37,975 bases of DNA, from NCBI GenBank assembly GCA_022775765.1, contig JALFKC010000039.1:1-37975 (forward strand). The letters are read 5' to 3'. Under the pieces are notes generated by a model. It was given only the letters and a program-made list of their open reading frames with translations, searched no databases and had not been told where the DNA came from. Origin of the DNA: Campylobacter sp. GTDB lineage: Bacteria; Campylobacterota; Campylobacteria; Campylobacterales; Campylobacteraceae. Below, in pieces: positions 1-9,297 of the stretch (positions are counted from its first letter, which is position 1; the number at the start of each line of letters is the position of its first letter). Both the position numbers and the translations under genes were made by a program.

Positions 1-42
1 CTTTTTATATCTAAACAAAAGTACTTCAAAATTTCTCTAAAT

Positions 43-219
43 TTAGCTTCTTAAATTCTTAAACGGATAATATATTTGTTTTTCATCATTGTAATCATAA
101 TTTATTGCTACTTTAATAGAGGTTAAGTTGTCTTGAGGCAATTTAATTATATCATTTAATACAACAAAACCTCTAAATTTAACTAAAAAATCTATAAATT
201 TTCTCTTGTTCGTTTGCAA
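43..219 (-). CDS. Possible small ORF (58 codons) overlapping the 3' end of the FUSC gene
   Basis: Reading the minus strand, an open frame from a TTG at 217-219 runs to a TAA at 43-45. Its product has a protein-like composition, ending in a charged and aromatic stretch (DYNDEKQIYYPFKNLRS). It overlaps the last 41 bases of the FUSC gene in another frame. No ribosome binding site is visible before the TTG and no ATG is available. It could be the tail of a decayed gene rather than a true small protein. I do not recognise a family. Confidence 0.2.
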   Translation of the reverse strand: MQTNKRKFIDFLVKFRGFVVLNDIIKLPQDNLTSIKVAINYDYNDEKQIYYPFKNLRS

Positions 220-2071
220 TGTTTTTTAATAAAAAAAGCACTTTTTCATCTTTACTTACAAAAATTTCGCCACTGTTGCTATAAAAGTAGCTAGGAAGTG
301 AATTTATCTCTTTTGATATCATATCAAATCGCCTTGAAATGGCACTTATATCACTTCTTAAAAAGTTAGGTTGGGGTGAATATTTTTTAGAATATAGATA
401 TAAATTTAGCGAGTTTAGATTTATTTTTTCAAAGCTTAGCAAAACCTCATCAAAATCCTTACTTTTACTAGATATTAAACTCTCTTTTAGAGCATTGATT
501 CCAGCCAAAATCTGCTCTCTTAGTTCGCTGTGATCGCTATTAATCTCAAAATAAAGACCAAATTTATCGAGTAAATTTAAGATATTTGGAATTATCTCAT
601 CCTTGCTTGATTTTCGCCAAATCATCACAGAAACCAAAACTGCAATCACAAATCCCACAAACATATCGCTAAATCTCACCATTAAAAGGTGAAAAAAATT
701 ATCACTAATTAGGCCAAACATCACGCAAAGCGAACCCATCAAACTCGCACTCCACACCAAATATCCAAAAACCTTCGTATAAAACACCAAAAATATAGCC
801 ACAAATATCAGCGTATAATAAAGCTCACTTCCCCTTAAAATAAATACAAGCAAAGCGGTCACAGCCACTCCCAAAATACTTCCTATTATTCCTTGTTTTA
901 ATGCAATTCCGGTGATAGTTGAGTTGGCCTTCATCACACCCATTACGCCTAGAGCTAGCCAAACGCCGTGATCTACTTCGAAAAACCGCCCCACAAACAC
1001 AGCTCCAGCTGCTGCAAATGCAAACTTAAAACAAAACTGAAAATATGGATTTTTTATATCAAATAGACTTAAATATTCACGCAATTTAAAGCCACTCTTT
1101 GCTACTTTTAGTGGCACAAAACCGCCTTTTACCATCAAAAAGACATTATGATACAAGATATCAAGACCAGCACTAATCATAGCAAATTTATAGTCATCTT
1201 TTACACTTTTATAAACGCTCTCACGCAAATTTATCTCTTTTTGGCTAAAGATATTTTGAAGCTCATTGATATTGTGAGAGATCTCGTGCTGGATAGCTTT
1301 AAGTTCGGCGTTGCCCCTATTTTCTTTGAAAAACATACTAAGAGAATTTAAAGAGTGCAAAATTTCATCACATTTGTAGAGATAAAAAAGCACCCTTTCT
1401 TGGTGTTTTACAAGGATTGGGTCGCTATAATTTGCACTTTTAAAAGACATTACAAGCTTGATTTCAGTGATTTTGTCAAATGATTTTTGTAACCAAAAGT
1501 TAAATTTATCATCAAAAAGAGCATTTACAGCTAAACTCATCTCATTTAAAAGCACCCTAAACTCGCCACGCGTATAAACCCCATACTTCTTAAAACTCAA
1601 AGTCCTAAACGCTATCCCTACAACCCCACCAATGATATAACCCTCAAGCATCGTTATAAGTGGGCTATTCATCGCCTCAGCTGCTACAACAGCAATCAAA
1701 ATGCTAAGAGATTGCGTCATCAAAACCTTGGATAAATTCTGGCTAACCTTAGCAATACTTAGGGCAAAAAATAGCCAAATAAACACCAAAATACTAAAAT
1801 ACACCCCCAAATTTATAAACCACCACACCAAAAATAACCCCAAAATACAAGTTAGTGCGTAGATACAAATAAATATAAATCTATCTTTTCTAAAACCATT
1901 TATATTGTTTAAGAAAAATACTCCAGAACAGGTCGTAACCGACCAAATAGCCACCTGTGCATTTAAAAAATAGTAACTTATCAAAACGCTTACAATCAAA
2001 GCACAAGTCGCCTTTAGTGAGTAAATAAGCGAGAAAAATCCGGGGTCATATTTGTGAAAAAACTCTCTCAT
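179..2071 (-). CDS. FUSC-family (YccS-like) inner membrane protein
   Basis: This 630-residue protein has two blocks of membrane helices, roughly residues 10-165 and 345-480. A long soluble, helical region lies between them and a soluble tail follows. That duplicated layout, with W-x-A-L-G followed by a small-residue helix in the second block (VWLALGVMGVMKANSTITG), is typical of the FUSC/YccS/aromatic-acid-exporter superfamily. Members are inner membrane proteins thought to export aromatic or other toxic organic acids; the substrate here is unknown. The frame is open to 2104, but I chose the ATG at 2069-2071 because it overlaps the pcm stop as ATGA, which suggests translational coupling. It is the last gene of a minus-strand group with pcm. 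Confidence 0.8.
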   Translation of the reverse strand: MREFFHKYDPGFFSLIYSLKATCALIVSVLISYYFLNAQVAIWSVTTCSGVFFLNNINGFRKDRFIFICIYALTCILGLFLVWWFINLGVYFSILVFIWLFFALSIAKVSQNLSKVLMTQSLSILIAVVAAEAMNSPLITMLEGYIIGGVVGIAFRTLSFKKYGVYTRGEFRVLLNEMSLAVNALFDDKFNFWLQKSFDKITEIKLVMSFKSANYSDPILVKHQERVLFYLYKCDEILHSLNSLSMFFKENRGNAELKAIQHEISHNINELQNIFSQKEINLRESVYKSVKDDYKFAMISAGLDILYHNVFLMVKGGFVPLKVAKSGFKLREYLSLFDIKNPYFQFCFKFAFAAAGAVFVGRFFEVDHGVWLALGVMGVMKANSTITGIALKQGIIGSILGVAVTALLVFILRGSELYYTLIFVAIFLVFYTKVFGYLVWSASLMGSLCVMFGLISDNFFHLLMVRFSDMFVGFVIAVLVSVMIWRKSSKDEIIPNILNLLDKFGLYFEINSDHSELREQILAGINALKESLISSKSKDFDEVLLSFEKINLNSLNLYLYSKKYSPQPNFLRSDISAISRRFDMISKEINSLPSYFYSNSGEIFVSKDEKVLFLLKNIANEQEKIYRFFS

Positions 2072-2700
2072 TCTTTGCCGTCCAAAAGTGGGATAAAATC
2101 GCACTTTTCAAGAAGTTCTTCTTGTATTTGATTGTCGCTAAATTTGGTAAATTTGGTTATAAATTGAGTTCCATCTTTGACAAAAGGTGCTACTAAAATT
2201 CCACCGATTTCAAGCTGATTAAATAGCCTTTCATTAATCTTTGGTGTGGCAGCTGAGAGCAAAATCCGCTCAAATGGTGCGTAGCTTTTCCAGCCGTAAT
2301 TTCCATCGTCGTGTCGGACATAAATATTTGTGATATTTAATTTTTCAAAGCTTTTTTTGGCGTCTTGAGAGAGTTTTAAGATCCGCTCAACGCTAAAAAC
2401 TCGCCTTACGATTTTGCTTAAAATCGCTGCTTGATAGCCACTTCCACACCCTATTTCTAGGATTTTATCCACACCATCAAGCTCTAGAGCCATTGTCATT
2501 TTTGCCACTGTTAGGGGCGAACTGATCCACTGCGAAGAGGCTAACGGTTGGGGGTTTAGCTCAAAGGCGTACTCTTTAATTGGCACAAACTCACTCCTAT
2601 CAACCCCCAAAAAAGCACTATACACCGTAGGCGAGAGATTTACCATATCAGCGATATTATCAGCTAAGTTTTGGCATTTTTTTTGCGTTAAAATATCCAT
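2068..2700 (-). CDS. pcm: Protein-L-isoaspartate O-methyltransferase
   Basis: Pcm transfers a methyl group from S-adenosylmethionine to L-isoaspartyl residues in aged cytoplasmic proteins and so starts their repair. The 210-residue product has the class I methyltransferase glycine motif LEIGCGSGYQAAIL, the Pcm-typical QPLASSQWISSPLTVAKM segment upstream of it, and the FERILLSAATP strand downstream. The frame is open to 2733, but the ATG at 2698-2700 is preceded by AGGAA at a good distance, so I use that start. The stop overlaps the ATG of the FUSC gene, and a membrane protein gene lies 38 bases upstream. The length is normal for the family. Confidence 0.92.
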   Translation of the reverse strand: MDILTQKKCQNLADNIADMVNLSPTVYSAFLGVDRSEFVPIKEYAFELNPQPLASSQWISSPLTVAKMTMALELDGVDKILEIGCGSGYQAAILSKIVRRVFSVERILKLSQDAKKSFEKLNITNIYVRHDDGNYGWKSYAPFERILLSAATPKINERLFNQLEIGGILVAPFVKDGTQFITKFTKFSDNQIQEELLEKCDFIPLLDGKE

Positions 2701-2738
2701 CAAATTTCCTAAATTTTTGGGTAATTTTAACACAAATT

Positions 2739-3401
2739 TTAGATTTTTCTAAATTCCCCAACCTTTATCCACGCAATTATTTGCGATAAAAATGATATTA
2801 CAAAGGCGATATTGCTATAATTTTCAAAGTTTTCAGCTCTGCTAAATTTCCAAGCTTGCTCACTATAACCACTATAAATTTGAAGTAAAATGCTAATTAT
2901 CAAAAACCCTATATAAAACACAAAAAATAGCTCTTTGCTTGATTTGTAAAGCTCAAATATAACTCTTACATATTTGTAAAATGCGTAAATTATGCCAAGA
3001 AACATAACTATCAAAATTATTAAAGATAAAATATCTGACCCTGTGTTAAAAACAACTATATAAAAACAAACGAGAATTCCCGCCAAAATCGCAATAACTT
3101 TCACAAATGAAGAGTAGTATTCATAAACATAAGAATTTGTATAGTCGCTGATGGTTTTAAATATGCCAAACCAATTAGAAATAAAAAATACAAAAATAAG
3201 AATTCCTATAACTATAAATATCTCATTAAGCCCACCAAATAGATTTTTACACAACCACATAGTCCCAACTGGCAAAGCAAACCCTACCAAAATTATATTC
3301 ATAAGGGCTTTGATTTTTACTCTTTTTAGAGTTTTTTTATCCATATTTTGTGGGGCGTCGCTGTTTTGAAAATCATCATTTTGAGCTAAATCTGTTTGCA
3401 T
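2739..3401 (-). CDS. Hypothetical protein with six predicted membrane helices
   Basis: I do not recognise the family. The 220-residue product has a polar N-terminus of about 30 residues rich in Asp, Asn, Gln and Lys. It is followed by six hydrophobic segments at about 33-50, 58-77, 97-116, 121-142, 157-175 and 198-216. Several helix ends carry Tyr and Lys. There is no signal peptide, no metal motif and no obvious catalytic residue. A GGGA ribosome binding site precedes the ATG. It lies between the glutathione fusion gene and pcm on the same strand and may be cotranscribed with them. The regular hydrophobic pattern and clean start make it a real gene. Confidence 0.75.
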   Translation of the reverse strand: MQTDLAQNDDFQNSDAPQNMDKKTLKRVKIKALMNIILVGFALPVGTMWLCKNLFGGLNEIFIVIGILIFVFFISNWFGIFKTISDYTNSYVYEYYSSFVKVIAILAGILVCFYIVVFNTGSDILSLIILIVMFLGIIYAFYKYVRVIFELYKSSKELFFVFYIGFLIISILLQIYSGYSEQAWKFSRAENFENYSNIAFVISFLSQIIAWIKVGEFRKI

Positions 3402-3468
3402 AATTTTCCCTTTTGTAATTTTGTAAGCTACAAAATTATATCAAATTTTGCTTAGTCTGACTGTAAAT

Positions 3469-6114
3469 TTACTCATAAATTTTCAAATCATCAAACAAAA
3501 ATCCCAAAAACGCCTTTCCTAGCTCTCTTTTTTTGCCAACACCAAAAAGATGAATTAGCATTGCAGGGTTAAAGTTCGCCTCAATCACAGCGTAATCGCC
3601 GTGCTTTTTATAATCTTTGATGATGATATCCACCCCACACACTTTCGCCCCAAGAGAGTGTGCGACTTTAGTAGCCACACTTTTGTAAAACTCATCAACT
3701 TCGTCGGTTAAATCATAGGCAATCCCACCTGTTGAGATATTGCTATTGCGTCTTAGTCTGGCTTTTTGATCTTTTGCTAAGATAGAATCAAAGCTAAGAT
3801 TTTGAAGGGCTAATTCAAGTCTTTCTAGTTCGCCTTTTTTGATTTTGATAAGTGGGGTTTTGTGATTTTCACCACGCAACGGATTTAGATTTTCTTTGTC
3901 AATTAGCTGCGAGATAGTACTTTTGCCATCCCCAATCACGTTTGCTGGCTCTCTTTTGCAAACTGCCAAAACTACGCCATCTTGCACATAAAATCTAAGC
4001 TCATCACCGCTTACAAACTCTTCAATTATCACGCTACTATCTTCTTTAAAGGCTAAATTTAGTGCGTTTTCAAACTCACCGAAACTTGGACGCTTCTCAA
4101 AAATAGTAATCCCAAGCCCATAATTTGTGCTTTTTGGCTTGATAACAAAGCTCTCAAACATTTCATAATACTCAAGTGCGTCTTCTAAGCTCTCAAAACT
4201 CTTGCCATCAGGGATTTTTATGCCAGCTTTGTTTAAAATAGCTTTAGTTGCGACTTTGTTTTCCATCAAAAAATAGCTTATTAGGCTATCTTTTGAGCTC
4301 ATATTTGCGTTTTTAACAAACTCGCTTTTGCCACCATAACTTAGCTTTAAAAGGTTGTCTTTTTTGTCAATTATTTCCACGCTCACACCATAAGAGATAG
4401 CGTTTTTAAGCAGATCTTGAGTAGAAATCTCAAGCCCTTCAAAGCCGTGAAGATTATACCCTCTTTGCAAATAGAGCTCTTTGTGTTTTCTAGCCAAATC
4501 AAGCCCAAACTCGCTAAATTCATCCAAATTTTTACAAATTTGAGTGATTTTAGCACTCAAGGTTTTAGCTGGATTAGAAATCATCTTAAGCTTTTCTTTT
4601 ATTGTGTTTTTAAGATTAGTATCTTTTAGATTGGATGAGATTTTAAGCATAAATTCCAAAATTTTAGTAGCTTTTTGCGGATTAGGACAAGGCGAAATTT
4701 GGCTTGAATTTGCAACTTCTAGGCTGAGTTTATCGCCTAAAGCTTCGCTATATTCATCATCTTCATCAATCAAAAGCATAGCGATAATAAAAAGCTTAAT
4801 AAAATCCAAATCATCTTTTAATATCCCATAAGGTGCAAATGGATTAAGATCAAAATTTCTAAACTCAAGATAGCTGATATGCTCTCCATCAAACTTAAGC
4901 CTTACAGGTTTATAAAGCTCTTTTGGGCTTATGAGTTCTCCACTATTTACAGCATTTGCTATATCATTTTTATATCTTTCAAACGTTAAATATGAGACCG
5001 AAATCTCACTTGGATTTTTGTAACCAAAACTACTTTGACGAATTGATTTTAGCGGTATTTTTATTAAATTACTATTTGGATAATCTTTACTAATATAAGG
5101 ACTAGCTCCATATAAATAGGTCAAAATATAGCGGTATTTTAGATAATTTCTAGCAAGTTTTAGATAAAAAGTGTCTTTAAGCCTTGGGCTAAAGTGCTTT
5201 GCTAGAGAGCTTGCTAAACTAAAATTGTAGTGAATTCCGCATATCAACTGGGGCTCTTTGCCATACTTTTTGATTAAATATTTGCGGTAGTTTAATGCCT
5301 CAGCGTCATCAAACTGTGCTATTTTGATATTGCTAATTTTTGCAGGTGTGCTAAATGGCCAAAAAAACTCGTCTTTGTATAAATTTGCAGCGATTTGATG
5401 GGTGGCTTTGAGATAGTTTATCACCTCATCTGAGCTTTCGCAAGGCGGGGTGATAAACTCAAGTTGATTTTCAGCAAAATCCATCTTAATATAGGGATTT
5501 TGACTTGGGCTTCCAAAGCTTTTGTGATGGGGAATTTGACTAAACTCGCCATCTTTGCTCACCCTTAAACTCTCTTTTTCAATACCAACTGGACTTTTAA
5601 ACAAAGCTTTGATTTTGGTAGATAAAAAATCCCTATAAACTCCATCTTTTTGTGGAAATGGCAAATTCTCAAGCACTGCTTTTTGAAAATTTTCTTTGAA
5701 TTTAGCAGGATAATTGTACTTTTTTAGCCCATCTTGTATGACTTTGATATACCTTGATGGTATGACGCCGCAAACTTCTTGTTTCTTGGTCGCTCCAAAG
5801 GCAAAAAGTGGCTCTTTGTAGCCATTAAGGGATAAAATTTCATAGCCTTTTTCTCTTTTGATTAACCTTTCAAACTCATCTTCGCTAACTTTAATCACCA
5901 CGCCGTAAGCTTTTGAGTTTTTGTCTGCTATGAGATTTAAAAATAGCGTATCATAGTCCCCATCAGCGTAGCTTAAAAGTGCCGAAATTCCCCAAAACTG
6001 CTTGTATCCAGCTAGCTCTATTGGGATAACTTCACTTGATTTGACTTCTCTGCCGATAGTTTTAGCTAGACTTTTTAAGTTTATTAGCGAACCATAGCCA
6101 AAGACATTTATCAT
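3469..6114 (-). CDS. gshAB: Three-domain protein: gamma-glutamylcyclotransferase-like + glutamate-cysteine ligase + glutathione synthetase
   Basis: The 881-residue chain has three parts. Residues 1 to about 155 look like a gamma-glutamylcyclotransferase/AIG2-type domain: the substrate-loop motif YGSL is at 7-10, and a candidate catalytic Glu88 sits in REKGYE. From about 165 to 600 follows a GshA-type glutamate-cysteine ligase, starting with GIEKESLRV and MDFAENQLEFITPP. The C-terminal 280 residues form an ATP-grasp domain (FVIKPKSTNYGLGITIFEK; VIEANFNPAM) as in bifunctional GshAB/GshF. GshA and GshB make glutathione in two ATP-dependent steps; cyclotransferases cleave gamma-glutamyl bonds to 5-oxoproline. 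Having both on one chain is unusual. The start is ambiguous: the ATG at 6112-6114, one base after the nrdB stop, is preferred over upstream ATG/TTG codons inside nrdB. Ligase assignments are firm; the activity of the first domain is inferred. Confidence 0.88.
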   Translation of the reverse strand: MINVFGYGSLINLKSLAKTIGREVKSSEVIPIELAGYKQFWGISALLSYADGDYDTLFLNLIADKNSKAYGVVIKVSEDEFERLIKREKGYEILSLNGYKEPLFAFGATKKQEVCGVIPSRYIKVIQDGLKKYNYPAKFKENFQKAVLENLPFPQKDGVYRDFLSTKIKALFKSPVGIEKESLRVSKDGEFSQIPHHKSFGSPSQNPYIKMDFAENQLEFITPPCESSDEVINYLKATHQIAANLYKDEFFWPFSTPAKISNIKIAQFDDAEALNYRKYLIKKYGKEPQLICGIHYNFSLASSLAKHFSPRLKDTFYLKLARNYLKYRYILTYLYGASPYISKDYPNSNLIKIPLKSIRQSSFGYKNPSEISVSYLTFERYKNDIANAVNSGELISPKELYKPVRLKFDGEHISYLEFRNFDLNPFAPYGILKDDLDFIKLFIIAMLLIDEDDEYSEALGDKLSLEVANSSQISPCPNPQKATKILEFMLKISSNLKDTNLKNTIKEKLKMISNPAKTLSAKITQICKNLDEFSEFGLDLARKHKELYLQRGYNLHGFEGLEISTQDLLKNAISYGVSVEIIDKKDNLLKLSYGGKSEFVKNANMSSKDSLISYFLMENKVATKAILNKAGIKIPDGKSFESLEDALEYYEMFESFVIKPKSTNYGLGITIFEKRPSFGEFENALNLAFKEDSSVIIEEFVSGDELRFYVQDGVVLAVCKREPANVIGDGKSTISQLIDKENLNPLRGENHKTPLIKIKKGELERLELALQNLSFDSILAKDQKARLRRNSNISTGGIAYDLTDEVDEFYKSVATKVAHSLGAKVCGVDIIIKDYKKHGDYAVIEANFNPAMLIHLFGVGKKRELGKAFLGFLFDDLKIYE

Positions 6115-6115
6115 C

Positions 6116-7138
6116 TTAGAAGTCATCAAAACTTAGGCTTCCTTTGCTATAATTTGTCACTTTACTCTCAAAGAAATTTGACTTTTGATCGTTAAATTTG
6201 GCAAAATCATCGACCCATTTTATAGGGTGTTTGGCACCATAGACTCTTTTTAGCCCAATAGCTACTAGGCGTTGATCTACAAGATAGTGAATGTATTCGG
6301 TGATAATATCATCTGTAAAGCCCATAATTTGGTTATTTGTGATATATTTGCCCCACTTAATCTCAAGCTCGCCCGCCTTTTTAAACATATCGTAAATTCT
6401 ATCTTCTATCTCTTTAGTGAAAAGATCGGCTCTTTCTTTACGCACTGAGTTTATCATATTTTGGAAAAGTAGTAAGTGAGTGATCTCATCTCTTTGAATA
6501 AAGCGGATCATTTGGGCAGAACCTAGCATTTTCCCAGCCCTAGCCAAGGCATAAATCGCGGTAAATCCGCTATAAAAATAGATCCCTTCTAAGATTTGAT
6601 TAGCCACCATTGCAAGAAGTAGCTTCTCTTCAGTGACATCACCTGCTAACTCTTCATAAAGACTTGAAATATAGTCGTTTTTCTCTCTTAAAACATCGTC
6701 ATGTTTTTCCATCTCATAGATAAGATCGGTATTTTCACAGATCGCTTCCACCATCACAGCGTAACTTTTTGAGTGATTTGCCTCTTCGTAGGCTTGCCTT
6801 GTAAGAACCGCATTGATTTCAGGGGCGGTAATATAGGGATTTATGTTATCTGCTAAGTTGTTGGTTTGAAAACTATCCATCGAAATAAGCTGACTCCAAA
6901 CCAAATCATACATTCTTTTTTCAGCTATAGTAAGGTTAAAATTGTAGTCGCGGACATCATCAGTCGTATCGACCTCTTTTGGAAACCAAGTGTTTGCCTC
7001 CATCAAATCCCAAAGCTTTAAAGCCCACTGATATTTGGCTTTGGTGAAGTTTAAAATCCCTTGTGGATTGCCACCAAAAATTCTCCTCTCACCTAGAGTT
7101 TCGTTAGAATTTGGGTTATAGATTTTTTTTCTTTGCAT
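6116..7138 (-). CDS. nrdB: Ribonucleoside-diphosphate reductase class Ia, beta subunit
   Basis: NrdB holds the diiron-tyrosyl radical cofactor that drives reduction of ribonucleotides by NrdA in the cytoplasm. The 340-residue protein keeps the full set of residues known from E. coli NrdB with a shift of four: Asp88, Glu119 and His122 in EEANHSKSY, the radical Tyr126, the [11 protein letters not shown] segment with the next Glu, and RDEITH carrying the last Glu and His. AGGAA precedes the ATG. It opens a minus-strand group; the glutathione fusion gene starts one base after its stop. No nrdA is in the window, so the two subunits are encoded apart. Confidence 0.95.
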   Translation of the reverse strand: MQRKKIYNPNSNETLGERRIFGGNPQGILNFTKAKYQWALKLWDLMEANTWFPKEVDTTDDVRDYNFNLTIAEKRMYDLVWSQLISMDSFQTNNLADNINPYITAPEINAVLTRQAYEEANHSKSYAVMVEAICENTDLIYEMEKHDDVLREKNDYISSLYEELAGDVTEEKLLLAMVANQILEGIYFYSGFTAIYALARAGKMLGSAQMIRFIQRDEITHLLLFQNMINSVRKERADLFTKEIEDRIYDMFKKAGELEIKWGKYITNNQIMGFTDDIITEYIHYLVDQRLVAIGLKRVYGAKHPIKWVDDFAKFNDQKSNFFESKVTNYSKGSLSFDDF

Positions 7139-7222
7139 ATAAATTTCCTTAGATAAATAAGAGTAATTGTATCTAAATTTTGCTTTATTATGATTGAGAC
7201 TATTTAGATTAAAATATGCAAA

Positions 7223-7849
7223 TTATTCATCATTTTCTTTGCTAGGAAAAACAAAACTAGCGATAATTCCAAGTGATAAAATTCCTATAATCGTGTAAAG
7301 GCTAACAATAACCGAGATTTCAAATCCGTGGGCAAAAATTTCATTAGTTGCATTTAAAATAAGCTTAAAGCAATGAAAAATAGTAGAGCGATTACCGTTT
7401 TTTCCAAATGCACCAAATATTTTTTTAAAACTTCCAAAACAAAATACAAAGTTCTAAGCCCCAAAATAGCAAATATCATCGCTGAATAGATAATAAATGG
7501 CTCTTTTAAGACAGCAATTACCGCTGGGACACTATCAAATGCAAACATCACATTGCTAAATTCTATCACGCAAAGACATAAAAAGAGATGTAGCTATAAA
7601 TTTTCATAGAGCTTCTTTGCTTAAAAACCCCATACATGTTCCAAACAAAAAGCCAAAAATTTTGTATTTAAATTTAACTTTTATAAATTTGATATCTTGC
7701 TTTACAGTGTATTTGATTGTGGCAAAATAAAATAGAGTTGATACTAATATTGGCAAATAAAAGTAAATCCTAAAAAATACAAGAGTTAATAGAAATGCAT
7801 AAATATCATTTCCAATTGCACTTGCAATATACAAGAGAGAAAATAACAT
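7223..7849 (-). pseudogene. Decayed terC-family membrane protein gene
   Basis: Three minus-strand frames add up to a TerC/Alx-like integral membrane protein. The clearest part (7354-7569) carries the family signature IEFSNVMFAFDSVPAVIAV and FAILGLRTLYF. A different frame after 7354 gives the C-terminal helix ending in FVFPSKENDE at 7223. A one-base indel near 7360-7370 separates the two. Upstream, KFIATSLFM is in yet another frame, so a second indel lies near 7580. The part at 7604-7849 (GNDIYAFLLTLVFFRI, KIFGFLFGT) resembles the earlier TerC helices, and roughly 35 codons seem deleted between it and KFIATS. Remnants may reach 8007. TerC proteins are linked to metal or tellurite handling. It is not expected to be functional. 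Confidence 0.7.
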
Positions 7850-8092
7850 AAAAAAGGTAAAAAATTTCCAATTAAATAGTAAAAATTAATCAGATTTTTC
7901 AAAAATTTAACTTTGAAAGTTATAGTAAAAATATAGAATGGATTATAAAAATTAGTGAAAATGAATCGGTTAATTATAGTTATTCCCATCATATTAAAAT
8001 CACTCATTTAATTTATCTCCTTACTTGACTTTTTGGAGCTTATATCTGTTATAGAAAATAAATAAAGTTATTTTGCAAAAATGAAAAATATA

Positions 8093-8120
8093 ATTACCAC
8101 TTTAATAAATTAGTGGTAAT
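8093..8120 (-). terminator. Hairpin terminator of the leuC-to-glycerate-kinase operon
   Basis: A perfect 9-base inverted repeat (attaccact / agtggtaat) with a 10-base loop lies about 45 bases after the stop of the glycerate kinase gene. On the minus strand it is followed by a T-rich stretch, as expected of a rho-independent terminator. The stem is AT-rich, so strength is uncertain. Confidence 0.5.
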
Positions 8121-8165
8121 ATGGACATTAACTCCTAGTTGCAAATAATAAAATCAATAAATAAA

Positions 8166-9290
8166 TTATACCTCACTCAATCTCAAAAGTCTCATAACTT
8201 GATTTGCAGTTTTTTGTAAATTCTTCCGGGCTATATTTTTATCCACTGCATTTTCAAGGCTAATAGGGCCTTGTTGGATACAAAAATAGGCGTCAATATG
8301 TGAGTTTAAGCTTGCATTTTCATCAATACTTCCACCAAAAGCTATAACTTTTGAACCATATTTTTTGGCTAAATTTGCTACTTTTGTAGGGGTTTTGCCC
8401 ATCAAGCTTTGGTGATCTAGCTTACCTTCTCCGGTGATTACGAGATTCGCATTAACTAAGCTTTTTTCAAGTTCTACAACTTCAGAGATAATATCAAAGC
8501 CACTTTTTAAACTAGCATTCAAAAAGCTTATAAAGCCAAATCCAAGCCCACCGGCCGCTCCCGCTCCACTCATAGAGCTAAAATCACTACCATTAAACTC
8601 AGCTGTAACTTTAGCAAAATTTCTAAGCCCCATATCTAGGCTTAATATCATATTTTCATCTGCACCTTTTTGAGGTCCGTATATATGGGCTGCACCATTT
8701 AATCCAAACAAAGGATTATTGACATCGCACGCTACGCTAAATTTGCACTCTTTTAACTGTGGCAAAGTGTTATTAGAAGATATTTTTCTTACGCTGTTTA
8801 AATTTGCCCCATTCATCTTAAGTTTTTTGCCGTTTTCATCGAAAAACTCAAATCCAAGTGCTTGAAGCATACCGCTTCCAGCGTCATTTGTAGCACTTCC
8901 ACCAATTCCTATTATAAACTCTCTTGCACCCCTAATAATGGCGTCTTTTATCATCAGACCAAAGCCATAAGTTGAAGTTAAATTTGGATTTTTTTCACTC
9001 TGCTTTAAAAGGGTTAGCCCGCTTGAACTAGCCATCTCCATAATTGCCAAATTATCCTTTATAGCGTAGCTAGCCACGATCTCTTTGCTAAGTGGATCAA
9101 GGGTTTTAATCTCTACAATCTTAGCCCCAAGAGCATCAAACATAGCCTCCACGCTTCCTTCTCCGCCATCAGCAATCGGAACTACCACCACTTCATCACA
9201 AAACTCACTAATGCCATCTTTTATAGCAAGCCCGGCTTCAAGTGAGCTTAAGCTTCCTTTAAACGAATCAATCGCAATTACAACCTTCAT
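8166..9290 (-). CDS. Glycerate kinase (GarK/GlxK family)
   Basis: This 374-residue cytoplasmic kinase phosphorylates D-glycerate, in most members of this family to 2-phosphoglycerate. All four conserved blocks are present: IDSFKGSLSSLEAG at the N-terminus, GIGGSATNDAGSGMLQALG, SGAGAAGGLGFG and ITGEGKLDHQSLMGKTP. Length is normal. The gene starts 7 bases after the stop of the GntP-type permease, so uptake and phosphorylation of glycerate are likely made together. It is the last gene of the minus-strand operon. The exact product isomer (2- or 3-phosphoglycerate) cannot be told from sequence alone. Confidence 0.92.
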   Translation of the reverse strand: MKVVIAIDSFKGSLSSLEAGLAIKDGISEFCDEVVVVPIADGGEGSVEAMFDALGAKIVEIKTLDPLSKEIVASYAIKDNLAIMEMASSSGLTLLKQSEKNPNLTSTYGFGLMIKDAIIRGAREFIIGIGGSATNDAGSGMLQALGFEFFDENGKKLKMNGANLNSVRKISSNNTLPQLKECKFSVACDVNNPLFGLNGAAHIYGPQKGADENMILSLDMGLRNFAKVTAEFNGSDFSSMSGAGAAGGLGFGFISFLNASLKSGFDIISEVVELEKSLVNANLVITGEGKLDHQSLMGKTPTKVANLAKKYGSKVIAFGGSIDENASLNSHIDAYFCIQQGPISLENAVDKNIARKNLQKTANQVMRLLRLSEV

Positions 9291-9297
9291 AACCTAC

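Noticed and set aside
6115-6129. Upstream start codons (TTG 6129, ATG 6126) for the glutathione fusion gene
   Set aside because: Both lie inside nrdB and lack a ribosome binding site at the right distance. The ATG at 6114 gives the natural cyclotransferase N-terminus. The point is not settled by sequence alone.
7786-8007. Open frame of 73 codons on the minus strand
   Set aside because: It overlaps the better terC remnant in another frame, has low-complexity AT-driven composition and no ribosome binding site. It may include remnants of the terC 5' end, but I do not call it a gene.
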